A DNA stretch of 33,956 bases from an uncultured Spirochaetaceae bacterium (GTDB taxonomy: Bacteria; Spirochaetota; Spirochaetia; Sphaerochaetales; Sphaerochaetaceae). Each line of letters starts with the position of its first letter. Position 1 is the stretch's first letter. The notes under the pieces were generated by a model. It saw only the letters and a list, made by a program, of their open reading frames with translations, was not told the origin of the DNA and made no database searches. Location of the stretch: positions 1 to 33,956 of the forward strand of contig CALXXR010000167.1 of the NCBI GenBank assembly GCA_944392735.1, read 5' to 3'. This document shows, in pieces, positions 22,773 to 30,019 of the stretch. The translations under genes and the position numbers were made by a program.

Positions 22773-23845
22773 AGCGTCCTCAGCATCGATAGTATGTCAT
22801 CCGCCTTCGCAGGGCATCCGGATACGGAGATCCCGGCCTTCGCGCAGCATGCGCCGACGCCTATCTCCGGTGCCTTGCCGCGGTATCCCTGCCCGATGGC
22901 GATCCTCCTGCCTTCGATGGCATGCATGCCGCCTTCCTCCTCCAGCCTCTTCAGGGCATGGATAAGAGAGGCATAGCATGCGGAGCAGGCTTCATCGGGC
23001 TCCGTGTATGCAGAGAGGCGTGCTGCTGTGCCGCTCGGCTTTGCCGAGGTGCGCTCAGGCTCCGACAGCTCGACGACATCCCATTTCCGATATGATCCCA
23101 TGCCTATTTCCTCAGCTTGTTTGATGTATCCTATCTCATCTGGGCTGAACCCCATCAGCGTTGCGGCGTATGAATCGATCAGCAGCGCATCGCGGGAGGC
23201 CATCATCCTGCCCATATCCACGGGATTGCCTCCCTCCTCGAAGTCGAGGTCTCCGCAGAGGCCGTCGGAGATGATGAGATCCGGGTGCAGGACCGTGTTG
23301 AGCGCCGCGATGGGAAGATCCAGCCCGAGGCGGTGGAAATCCCTCTTCGACCTGTCCGAAAGGCAGCCCTTGAGGTTCTTCATCGCATGCGTCATCTTCG
23401 TCTGGCAGTGTCCTTTGAGCACCGGTATGTCGATGATGAAATCCGCATCGAGGATCGTCTCAGATATCTCCATTGGGATGGAGCAGGGGGAGAGCTTCCG
23501 ATAGCGGTCCTTCTTCGTGTCCAGGAGCTTCACTCCATACCTGTCGCGGATCCTATGGTACCCGAGCTTCCTGTATGCCTCCTCGGTGGAGGCTCCGACC
23601 CATGCGCCCTCCGCTATGGTGATGCCATGGAATCCATTCTCTATGAGGTAGGAGACGATCTCCTCCACGATCTCGGTGTGCGTAGTCGCTCCCTGCGATG
23701 GGTCGGAGGGGACGACGAGGTTCGGCTTGAGCACGATCGAGGCATCCTTTCCCCCGATCCTCCCCGCTGTCCCATCATGCTCGAGAAGCGCTCTTGTCAT
23801 CTTCGCTGCGTCATGGCCGTAGATCACGGCGATCCTGCTGTCCAT
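22769..23845 (-). CDS. DUF362 domain-containing protein with Cys-rich C-terminus
   Basis: 358 residues. DUF362 marks: VLKPNLVVPSDPSQGATTHTE near the N-terminus, DADFIIDIPVLKGHCQTKMT, and AMKNLKGCLSDRSKRDFH. The C-terminal 75 residues add cysteines C287-x2-C290 and C333-C334-x9-C344 (GACCAKAGISVSGCPAKADD), a pattern that could bind an Fe-S cluster. Function is not established; the family is often fused to ferredoxin domains. The start at 23845 lacks a Shine-Dalgarno and leaves only 29 bp to the divergent MATE gene; a longer ORF to 23968 would run into that gene. First of the DUF362-GNAT-tatD unit. Confidence 0.85.
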   Translation of the reverse strand: MDSRIAVIYGHDAAKMTRALLEHDGTAGRIGGKDASIVLKPNLVVPSDPSQGATTHTEIVEEIVSYLIENGFHGITIAEGAWVGASTEEAYRKLGYHRIRDRYGVKLLDTKKDRYRKLSPCSIPMEISETILDADFIIDIPVLKGHCQTKMTHAMKNLKGCLSDRSKRDFHRLGLDLPIAALNTVLHPDLIISDGLCGDLDFEEGGNPVDMGRMMASRDALLIDSYAATLMGFSPDEIGYIKQAEEIGMGSYRKWDVVELSEPERTSAKPSGTAARLSAYTEPDEACSACYASLIHALKRLEEEGGMHAIEGRRIAIGQGYRGKAPEIGVGACCAKAGISVSGCPAKADDILSMLRTL

Positions 23846-23857
23846 GTGGAAAGTTAA

Positions 23858-23866
23858 TGATATAAT
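23858..23866 (+). promoter_or_regulatory. Extended -10 promoter of the MATE gene (leaderless)
   Basis: TGATATAAT is a perfect extended -10, ending 8 nt before the ATG at 23875. There is no -35 match and no Shine-Dalgarno. The box sits in the 29-bp gap between divergent starts. Confidence 0.6.
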
Positions 23867-23874
23867 CCCTATCC

Positions 23875-25215
23875 ATGGCAAGCACGGACATGACTCGGGG
23901 AAGCATAATGGGGAATCTTGTGGCATATGCCGTCCCCCTTGTCCTCGGATCCTTGTTCCAGCTTGCATACAATGCCGTGGATTCCATCATCGCAGGCCGC
24001 TTCATCGGCACCGAGGCGCTTGCCGCCACGGGCATGGCAGGACCGGTGATGAACATCCTCATACTCGGCATCTCCGGCCTCTCGATGGGTGCCGGCGTGA
24101 TCATGAGCGCGTACTTCGGGGCAAAGGACTACGGCATGCTCTCGCGGGAGCTGTCGACGCTGCTTGGAGCGGGAGCGGTCTTCTCCATTGCCGCCGCAGC
24201 GCTTGGAATCGCGTTCACGCATCCGCTTCTGATCCTGCTCAACGTCCCCGATGAGGTGCTTGGGATGACGGCTTCGTATCTTCGGGTCATATTCATCGGC
24301 TTGCCGTTCACATGCTTCTACAATGCGCTCTCGCAGGCGATGAAGAGCGTAGGGGATTCGAGGACCCCGCTCAAGTTCCTTGCCGCATCATCGGTTCTCA
24401 ACTGCATCCTGGACCTTATCCTCATCGGAGCGCTGGGCTTTGGCATCATCTGCTCTGCCGTTACCACCGTCGTCGCGCAGGCGGTGTCAGCGATCCTCTG
24501 CCTTGCGTATATCGAGATGAGGATGCCGCTGCTCCGCATCAGGGGGATCGCCATAGACCGTGAGCTCCTTGGCAAGACGCTGTCTTACGGATCGGTCACT
24601 GCCCTCCAGCAGGCATGCCAGCCCGTCGGCAAGCTCCTGATCCAGAGCGCTGTGAACACCCTTGGCGTGGCTGTCGTCGCCGCCTACAACGCCGTCACGA
24701 GGATCGATGACTTCGCATTCACTCCAGAGCAGTCGATAGGACATTCCATAACGACATTCGGAGCCCAGAACAGGGGAGCAGGGGATATGAAGAGGGTTCG
24801 CCGGGGATTCCGGAAAGGCCTGATGCTCGAAGCGATCTACTTCGCCATCATCTGCTCTGCGGTGCTCCTTCTAAACAAGGCCATCATGCCGCTGTTCGTC
24901 AGCGGTTCCGATGCTTCTGTCGTCGTGGAGGAGGGCTGCACGTATCTCTCGACGATGGCATTCTTCTACATCCTCCCTGCGATGACCAACGGCATCCAGG
25001 GCTTCTTCAGGGGCATGGGGGATATGAAGGTGACGCTCATCTCGACATTCATACAGACATCGCTCCGCGTGGTCTTCACATTCCTTCTCGTTCCGGAATT
25101 CGGCATACGCGGCATCGCATTCGCCTGTGCCATAGGCTGGTCGGCGATGCTGCTTTTCGAGGTTCCTTGGTATCTCCATTCCCGGAGAAGGCTCTACGGA
25201 AGCGCAGAGGCCTGA
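23875..25215 (+). CDS. MATE family efflux transporter
   Basis: 446 residues, about twelve membrane helices in two halves. The N-terminus MTRGSIMGNLVAYAVPLVLG with LFQLAYNAVDSIIAGRFIGTEALAATG is typical, and LYN/AYNAVD plus the second-half IQSAVNTLGVAVVAAYNAVTRID match the DinF/NorM-like pattern. It exports drugs or metabolites in exchange for Na+ or H+; the substrate is unknown. MTRGSI (residue 6 Met) could be an alternative start, but the ATG at 23875 fits the promoter. The stop is 4 bp from that of the convergent hipA. Confidence 0.93.
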   Translation: MASTDMTRGSIMGNLVAYAVPLVLGSLFQLAYNAVDSIIAGRFIGTEALAATGMAGPVMNILILGISGLSMGAGVIMSAYFGAKDYGMLSRELSTLLGAGAVFSIAAAALGIAFTHPLLILLNVPDEVLGMTASYLRVIFIGLPFTCFYNALSQAMKSVGDSRTPLKFLAASSVLNCILDLILIGALGFGIICSAVTTVVAQAVSAILCLAYIEMRMPLLRIRGIAIDRELLGKTLSYGSVTALQQACQPVGKLLIQSAVNTLGVAVVAAYNAVTRIDDFAFTPEQSIGHSITTFGAQNRGAGDMKRVRRGFRKGLMLEAIYFAIICSAVLLLNKAIMPLFVSGSDASVVVEEGCTYLSTMAFFYILPAMTNGIQGFFRGMGDMKVTLISTFIQTSLRVVFTFLLVPEFGIRGIAFACAIGWSAMLLFEVPWYLHSRRRLYGSAEA

Positions 25216-25219
25216 CGGA

Positions 25220-26320
25220 TCATCTGCAGGCTGATTCCGTGTCCCTGATGATCTCCTCCCGCACGATCTCATCCAGCGAGAACATGTCCGCCAGCTTCCT
25301 CAGGTCATCCTTTCCGATATCCCTTCCCTTGCCCATGACAGTAGTAGAGTGTTCGCCGAAGTATGTCCGGCTTACGGTGATGTCATATGCGGGGGAAAGC
25401 CGCCATCTTCGATCGCTGTCATCGAAAAGGAATGCGAAGTTCCTTCCATGATCATCCTGGTTTCCAAGGAAGACATTGAAGCATGCTCGGCGGAAAGCTT
25501 CGGCGACAGCCTTTGCATCCTTTGTGAGGATCATGGTGGTTTTCAGAAAATGCTCGTAATCCAGCGAGGGGAAACGATGCGATGATTCAAGAAGTCCCGA
25601 AAGGGTGACCATATGGATCCTTTTCCCTCCGATCCTGTCGAAGCGCCTGGAGGCGAAGAAGCCTTTTGTGGATCGAGATGGAAGGAGTCGAGACTCTGCC
25701 ATATCGATACCTGCATCCAGTGCTCGCCTACTGCATTCGAATTCCTTTGATCCGGCATCGATTCCATCCATGGAAGTCGGAAGCTTGACGATCCAAAGCT
25801 CTCCGTCGATGATTGCATCTATCTTTGGACGAGCTCCTCCTGATGATCCTCCTTTTGCATACATGCAATCCATCTCGGATTCCGATACATTCGATTCATC
25901 GAGAATCCTGTCAGCGATCTGTGTCAGCAGATCGAAGTCGTCAGGGGTGCTGTTCGAGGCTTCTGTCATCTTTGGTCTGTACTCCAATGCCCCAAGCGAG
26001 GTCTTGGAGGCCATTGCGAGGCGGATAAGGGGCGATATCCTTGAAGGATCGTGGCCTTTGGAACGTAGGTACCTGTCTGTGAGAAGCCGTCCCCACCCAT
26101 CTGAGAGGGTATCCTGGAATACGCCGAAGAGCCCCTCCATCTCCCGGTCCTGCGGCATGTACAGCTTCTTGTGAAGAGGTAGTGAGAATGGGCTGATGGA
26201 GTATCCCGAATCAAGCCAATCATCCGAATATTCGAAACTGATGATCCCCCTGCCTGCGGAGGCCAGCGTTCCCACCTTCCTGCCGCAGATGAATGCCTCA
26301 ATCCCGTCGATGCTGATCAT
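25220..26320 (-). CDS. hipA: HipA family toxin (serine/threonine kinase)
   Basis: 366 residues. Kinase parts: the glycine- and serine-rich loop GGSSGGARPK (157-166), Lys179 in LWIVKLPT for ATP, catalytic Asp289 with Asn294 in NQDDHGRNF, and the metal Asp313 in SPAYDI. In E. coli, HipA phosphorylates glutamyl-tRNA synthetase and causes persistence; the target of this one is unknown. All key residues are present, so it is probably active. The start at 26320 has AAGGAG 7 nt upstream; the TTG just before it is not needed. It overlaps hipB by 23 bp, the usual antitoxin-first coupling. Confidence 0.92.
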   Translation of the reverse strand: MISIDGIEAFICGRKVGTLASAGRGIISFEYSDDWLDSGYSISPFSLPLHKKLYMPQDREMEGLFGVFQDTLSDGWGRLLTDRYLRSKGHDPSRISPLIRLAMASKTSLGALEYRPKMTEASNSTPDDFDLLTQIADRILDESNVSESEMDCMYAKGGSSGGARPKIDAIIDGELWIVKLPTSMDGIDAGSKEFECSRRALDAGIDMAESRLLPSRSTKGFFASRRFDRIGGKRIHMVTLSGLLESSHRFPSLDYEHFLKTTMILTKDAKAVAEAFRRACFNVFLGNQDDHGRNFAFLFDDSDRRWRLSPAYDITVSRTYFGEHSTTVMGKGRDIGKDDLRKLADMFSLDEIVREEIIRDTESACR

Positions 26321-26591
26321 CAAGCAGCTCCTTCATCGACGCATAGCGCGGTTTGGGAAAGAGATCAAGAAGGCCTTTCTGCTCATCCAGTATGGTTGCA
26401 ATGAGCACCAGCGAGTGCAGTGATATCTCTCCTTTCTGCTCAAAGCGCCGAAGCGAGGCCAGATTCACGCCTGAACGTTCGGCGAGCTCCTGCTGAGTGT
26501 ATCCTGCCCGCTTCCTGCATGCCTTCTCGTTCATGGCGATGGCTTTGAGGATCTCCCCCGGGGCAAGTATGAATGCATCCAAGTCAATCAT
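26298..26591 (-). CDS. hipB: HipB-type antitoxin (XRE helix-turn-helix)
   Basis: 97 residues. The N-terminal part FILAPGEILKAIAMNEKACR leads into a helix-turn-helix (AGYTQQELAERSGVNLASLR with RFEQKGEISL) seen in antitoxins paired with HipA. It should bind HipA and repress the operon. The ATG at 26591 is chosen because the family conserves the LxPGEI segment before the HTH. It lacks a Shine-Dalgarno; TGATAATAT ends 6 nt before it, so the mRNA is probably leaderless. The first operator touches the start codon. Confidence 0.9.
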   Translation of the reverse strand: MIDLDAFILAPGEILKAIAMNEKACRKRAGYTQQELAERSGVNLASLRRFEQKGEISLHSLVLIATILDEQKGLLDLFPKPRYASMKELLDDQHRRD

Positions 26592-26606
26592 GATAACATA
26601 TTATCA
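26591..26606. promoter_or_regulatory. hipBA operator O1
   Basis: TGATAA-N4-TTATCA, a 6-bp perfect inverted repeat, covers the -10 box and reaches the hipB start codon. Binding here would block transcription. Confidence 0.6.
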
Positions 26607-26625
26607 AAAAAGGCGTGAAAAGCAA
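26598..26625 (-). promoter_or_regulatory. hipBA promoter
   Basis: On the minus strand TTGCTT (26625-26620), 16-bp spacer, TAATAT (26603-26598) with a TGA extension. The ATG is 6 nt past the -10. Confidence 0.5.
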
Positions 26626-26630
26626 GTTTT

Positions 26631-26646
26631 TGCTAAATGCTTAGCA
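26631..26646. promoter_or_regulatory. hipBA operator O2
   Basis: TGCTAA-N4-TTAGCA, also a 6-bp perfect inverted repeat, differing from O1 at one symmetric position. Its centre is exactly 40 bp from that of O1, on nearly the same DNA face, and it lies just upstream of the -35. Confidence 0.55.
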
Positions 26647-26659
26647 CTTTGCGCGGATT

Positions 26660-27676
26660 TCATCTGTCCTTGATGGCACAGATGTTCCTGTCGAATGGTG
26701 GGTGGATCAGCCCCTTCTCGGTGATGATGGCGGTGATGTTCTGATGCGGCGTGACATCGAATGCAGGGTTCCAGACATCCACGTCCTTCGGTGCGATGAG
26801 ACGCTCTCCGATCATCCTGACCTCATCCCCGCTCCGCTCTTCGATGGGGATGTCTCTGCCTTCCTTCATGCCGAAGTCGATCGTGGAGGTGGGTGCTGCG
26901 ATGTAGAAAGGCACTCCATATGCCTTCGCGACGACGCTCAGCGTGAATGTGCCGAGCTTGTTCGCTGCATCCCCGTCCGTCGTGATCCTATCTGCTCCCG
27001 TGATGATCGCATCGATCCTGCCGTCCCTGATGAGCGATGCCGCAGCGCTGTCTGGAATGAGCGTTGTGGGGATGCCTGAACGCACGAGCTCCCATGCCGT
27101 AAGCCTCGCGCCCTGAAGAAGCGGCCTGGTCTCATCGGCGAAGACGCTTATGCCCATTCCCCTCCGGTGCGCTTCCTTGATCACGCCAAGCGCCGTTCCC
27201 CAGCCGCAGGTCGCAAGGGCTCCTGCATTGCAGTGGGTGAGGATGGTGTCGCCGCTATGCAGCACCTTCACGCCATGCTCGGAGAGGGCATGGTTCATGC
27301 GGATGTCCTCTTCCACGATGCAGTCGGCCTCAGCCTTGAGCGCCTCGGGATCGAAGCCCGTCGACTCCGCCTTCTTGGTCATGCGGTCCACGGCCCACAT
27401 CAGGTTGACTGCCGTCGGACGCGATGAGCGTATGGTGGCTGCAAGATCGCCGAATCGCTTCCTGTCGTCTCCTGCTTCGAGAAGAGCGAGGTAGACGCCG
27501 TATGCAGCAGCGCCTCCGATGGCGGGTGCGCCGCGGACGATCATGGAGCGGATGGCCTCGGCAACTTCCTCTGCAGTGGTGCAGTCGATGCATTCCAGCT
27601 TCCCCGGAAGCAGCCTCTGGTCTATGAGGCGGAGGGCGCCGCCTGTGAATTCCAGCGCCCTGAAGTCCTCATCCAT
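26660..27676 (-). CDS. mtnA: S-methyl-5-thioribose-1-phosphate isomerase
   Basis: 338 residues. It converts 5-methylthioribose-1-phosphate to 5-methylthioribulose-1-phosphate in methionine salvage. Motifs: MIVRGAPAIGGAAAYG (about 45-60), the catalytic Cys157 in GALATCGWGTALG, and the catalytic Asp229 in IITGADRITTDGDAANKLGT. Similar eIF2B-fold sugar isomerases exist, but the Cys and Asp pair and overall sequence fit MtnA. Its start overlaps the stop of the cupin gene by one base (TGATG). Last gene of the MtaD-cupin-MtnA operon. Confidence 0.93.
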   Translation of the reverse strand: MDEDFRALEFTGGALRLIDQRLLPGKLECIDCTTAEEVAEAIRSMIVRGAPAIGGAAAYGVYLALLEAGDDRKRFGDLAATIRSSRPTAVNLMWAVDRMTKKAESTGFDPEALKAEADCIVEEDIRMNHALSEHGVKVLHSGDTILTHCNAGALATCGWGTALGVIKEAHRRGMGISVFADETRPLLQGARLTAWELVRSGIPTTLIPDSAAASLIRDGRIDAIITGADRITTDGDAANKLGTFTLSVVAKAYGVPFYIAAPTSTIDFGMKEGRDIPIEERSGDEVRMIGERLIAPKDVDVWNPAFDVTPHQNITAIITEKGLIHPPFDRNICAIKDR

Positions 27677-27999
27677 CAGATGAAATCCTCCCTCTCCGGC
27701 GTGAAGATGTCGACAAGCTCACCCTTCTCTAGGCAGACGAGCGAATGCTCGACGTTGCCCGGGATATAGACGGAATCGCCAGCCGTCATCACGGCCGTAT
27801 CGCCATCAAGCGTGAATTCGAAGCGCCCTGAGAGTATGAGCGCGATCTGCGTATGCGGATGCTTGTGGGGCGTTCCGATGCCGCCGGCATCGAAATAGAG
27901 ATGGCAAGCCATCAGATCCTTGTCATGCGCAAGCACCTTGCGCCTGGACTTTGCGTCCAGCACCCTTGCATCGATGTCCTTATCGAAGAAGAAACCCAT
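27676..27999 (-). CDS. Small cupin protein (KdgF-like)
   Basis: 107 residues, one cupin barrel. The metal-binding motif 1 is HKHPHTQIALILSGRFEF with the His-x-His and Gln typical of KdgF-like cupins. Motif 2 is GDSVYIPGNVEHSL. The C-terminus DIFTPEREDFI is common in this group. A long ORF extending to 28701 in this frame is a shadow of the deaminase gene; the true start at 27999 has a perfect AGGAGGTGA site. Placed between an MTA/SAH deaminase and MtnA, it may act on a methylthio-sugar phosphate. Cupins do such a step in the Rhodospirillum MTA-isoprenoid shunt, but that role here is inference. Confidence 0.88.
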   Translation of the reverse strand: MGFFFDKDIDARVLDAKSRRKVLAHDKDLMACHLYFDAGGIGTPHKHPHTQIALILSGRFEFTLDGDTAVMTAGDSVYIPGNVEHSLVCLEKGELVDIFTPEREDFI

Positions 28000-28001
28000 G
28001 T

Positions 28002-29279
28002 TCACCTCCTGAGTATGTCGTTCCACCGTTCGGTGGTCTTCCTTATAGCCTCTTCCTTGTCCACGGTGAGGAGCCTCCCATGCTCTAGGAGCTTCCTGCC
28101 GCGGCAGAGGACCGTATCGACGTTCTTCCTGTCCGCTGAGAATACGATCGCCGAGAATGGATCGTTGACGGGAGCCATGTTCGCATCGCGTGCATTGATC
28201 AGCGTTATGTCGGCTTCCTTCCCTTCCTCCAGCGTTCCTATGCGTCCATCGAGCCCGAGGGCTCTCGCGCCTCCGATCGTCGCCATCTCGAGGATGTCGT
28301 ATGGCCGTGCCGCCGATGGCGTCATGTTCGCTATGGTGGCAAGCAGCGCCGCTGCATTCATCTCCTTGATCATCGAGAGGTTGTTGTTCGATGATGCGCC
28401 ATCCGTGCCGAGCGCCACGTTGATCCCGTGCTTCAGGTACTGCTTCACCGGCGCGATTCCGGAGGCGAGCTTCATGTTCGATGATGGATTGTGCACGACT
28501 GATACGCCATGGGCCTTCAGCGTCTCCATCTCCGATTCCGAGATGTGCACTCCATGGGCGGCATAGACAGGAACCGAGAAGATCCCGAGGCTGTCCAGCA
28601 GCTCCACCGGAGTCTTCCCGTAGCGGGCGATGCAGTCGTCGACCTCCTTCCTTGTCTCCGATAGGTGGGTGTTGAGCATCGTACCGCGCTCCCTGACCCA
28701 CTCTGCAGCGCGTTCATAGCATTCGGGCGTCGAAGTGTAGACTGCATGCACGGCGGCATCGAGCCTGAACGAATCGTCGTCGCCGATCTCCTCGATGATG
28801 CGCGGTGCGATGTTGCGTATGCGGTCCTCCGCATCAGCATCGTCGTTCATGAATGTCTGTCCTATCACGCCGCGGATTCCGGCCTCGCGTGCCGCCTTGA
28901 CGGTGCTCCATGCATAGAAGTACATATCCGCGAAGGTCGTGCATCCAGATTCTATGAGCTCTGCCGCTCCGAGCCTGGAAGCCTCGTAGATATCTGTTTC
29001 GTTGAGCTTGTCCTCGATGGGGAATATCTCCGAGAGCCAGTCCTGCAGGTTCTCCGATGTGTCCTTGTAGTTGCGCATCAGCACCATCGCCAGATGCGTG
29101 TGGGCATCGACGAAGGCGGGCAGGGCGATCATGCCATCGGCATCGATGGTCTCATCGGCTTCTCCGGATATGCTTCCGACTGCCTTGATGATCCCGTCCT
29201 CGATCAGGATGCTTCCCCGAAGGGACAGCTCCCTTTCGGTCATCGGTATGATGGTGGCATTCTCGATAAGCGTTCTCAT
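28002..29279 (-). CDS. mtaD: 5'-methylthioadenosine / S-adenosylhomocysteine deaminase
   Basis: 425 residues, amidohydrolase barrel. Metal and substrate sites: HTHLAMVLMRNYKDTSENLQ has the His-x-His and the MtaD/SsnA-like MRGx region, followed by WLSEIFPIEDKL, THLSETRKEV, AAHGVHISESEM, and the final Asp in LGTDGASSNNNLSM. Family enzymes deaminate MTA, SAH or adenosine to the inosine forms. With MtnA in the same operon, deamination of MTA to methylthioinosine as the first salvage step is plausible. The ATG lacks a Shine-Dalgarno; TGATACAAT ends 6 nt before it. Its stop is 2 bp from the cupin start. Confidence 0.9.
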   Translation of the reverse strand: MRTLIENATIIPMTERELSLRGSILIEDGIIKAVGSISGEADETIDADGMIALPAFVDAHTHLAMVLMRNYKDTSENLQDWLSEIFPIEDKLNETDIYEASRLGAAELIESGCTTFADMYFYAWSTVKAAREAGIRGVIGQTFMNDDADAEDRIRNIAPRIIEEIGDDDSFRLDAAVHAVYTSTPECYERAAEWVRERGTMLNTHLSETRKEVDDCIARYGKTPVELLDSLGIFSVPVYAAHGVHISESEMETLKAHGVSVVHNPSSNMKLASGIAPVKQYLKHGINVALGTDGASSNNNLSMIKEMNAAALLATIANMTPSAARPYDILEMATIGGARALGLDGRIGTLEEGKEADITLINARDANMAPVNDPFSAIVFSADRKNVDTVLCRGRKLLEHGRLLTVDKEEAIRKTTERWNDILRR

Positions 29280-29285
29280 GCCACC

Positions 29286-29294
29286 ATTGTATCA
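29286..29294 (-). promoter_or_regulatory. Extended -10 promoter of mtaD (leaderless)
   Basis: On the minus strand TGATACAAT, an extended -10 with one mismatch, ends 6 nt before the ATG at 29279. It sits directly beside repeat copy A. Confidence 0.55.
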
Positions 29295-29295
29295 A

Positions 29296-29333
29296 AAGAG
29301 CCACCCCTTCCGGAACGGCTCATCGATCATTTG
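29296..29333. repeat. 38-bp direct repeat, copy A (beside mtaD)
   Basis: Identical to 29994-30031 except for one base (29303 A versus 30001 G), same orientation. It carries a copy of the hairpin GAGCCG...GGCTC and, on the minus strand, TTTT after it, so it may serve as the brnA terminator. Confidence 0.95.
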
Positions 29334-29359
29334 CCGGAACTTCGCATGATCCTGGATCA

Positions 29360-29677
29360 TCAGGCTTTGTGGAAGTCGGCAGGGTGCTCCTCTACATACA
29401 GGCGGAGGGCTTCGTTCATGACCTTCTGATATCCTCTGCCAAGATTGCGATACGTTTCCAGCACGTCCTTGTCCACCCTGATGCTGATAGCTTCCTTGAT
29501 GGGCTTAACAGTAAACCATTCTGGATGCGACTCTCTTGCCTTCCTGTACCGTGAAAGATCCTCGGATGTCTGCTTGGGACAGTCTGAGAAGTCCTCATTC
29601 CTGGCATTCCGTATCTCCTCGATGCGTTCAGGCGTCAGCTTCAGTTCTCTGATTTCATCTAGCGTCATAGTTTTCAT
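29360..29677 (-). CDS. brnA: BrnA-type antitoxin
   Basis: 105 residues. The C-terminal part IKEAISIRVDKDVLETYRNL followed by GRGYQKVMNEALRLYVE matches the BrnA ribbon-helix-helix antitoxin domain (IxIRxDxDVLxxF.xxGxGYQxxxNxxLRxY). The N-terminal part (MTLDEIRELKLTPERIEEIR) is the usual helical toxin-binding region. It should bind BrnT and repress the operon. Its start at 29677 overlaps the end of brnT by 23 bp, with GAGGCG 8 nt upstream. Since the toxin gene is broken, this antitoxin may now act alone. It lies inside a pair of 38-bp direct repeats. Confidence 0.88.
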   Translation of the reverse strand: MKTMTLDEIRELKLTPERIEEIRNARNEDFSDCPKQTSEDLSRYRKARESHPEWFTVKPIKEAISIRVDKDVLETYRNLGRGYQKVMNEALRLYVEEHPADFHKA

Positions 29678-29916
29678 AGTAAATCGCCTCTTCGTTCTTC
29701 TCCGCTGGCCTGGCGGAAATGATCCTTATCCTGTCATTGCCGCGGAATGTGCAAATGACGAATATGCTGTAGCCGGTCTTCTTCATCCGTGGAATGGGTG
29801 GAATCGTATTTCTCGAGCATTTCAGGATCAAGGAAGACCTTCGCTGCTTCCTCGAAGGAAATCCCATGCTTGCGTTTATTCGCCTGATTCTTCGCCTCGT
29901 CCCATTCGAATGTCAT
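29655..29916 (-). pseudogene. brnT: BrnT-type toxin, frameshifted
   Basis: The toxin is split over two frames. From 29916: MTFEWDEAKNQANKRKHGIS with FEEAAKVFLDPEMLEKYDST, then HSTDEE, the BrnT N-terminal half. The other frame continues KTGYSIFVICTFRGNDRIRI then ISARPAEKNEEA, its C-terminal half. BrnT normally reads FEWDxxK...NxxKHGxxFexA...D..HS..EER...G.S....v......iRIISAR as one 90-residue chain and is an mRNA-cleaving RNase. The break is near 29780-29795. Restoring one 11-bp unit (CGGATGAAGAA) would give HSTDEERMKKTGYS, matching the consensus, so a slippage deletion is likely (inference). A sequencing error is the main alternative. Confidence 0.8.
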
Positions 29917-29925
29917 CGCAATGCA

Positions 29926-29954
29926 ATTATATATTCCGATTCCTGTATATACAA
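29926..29954 (-). promoter_or_regulatory. brnTA promoter with palindromic operator
   Basis: On the minus strand TTGTAT (29954-29949), 17-bp spacer, perfect TATAAT (29931-29926), 9 nt before the brnT ATG. The 10-bp palindrome TGTATATACA (29944-29953) covers the -35 and may be the BrnA site. Confidence 0.55.
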
Positions 29955-29987
29955 TGGAAGATTGCATTCAAGCAGCATAGTCGCTGG

Positions 29988-30019
29988 AACAAGAAGAGCC
30001 GCCCCTTCCGGAACGGCTC
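29988..30019 (-). terminator. Terminator of the acyl-CoA synthetase gene
   Basis: On the minus strand GAGCCG (30019-30014), 12-nt loop, CGGCTC (30001-29996), then TTCTTGTT. It starts 5 bp after the stop codon and lies within repeat copy B. Confidence 0.65.

Noticed and set aside
27676-28701. A 341-residue reading that extends the cupin upstream
   Set aside because: The added part is antisense-like low-complexity sequence over the deaminase gene; a perfect AGGAGGTGA precedes the ATG at 27999.
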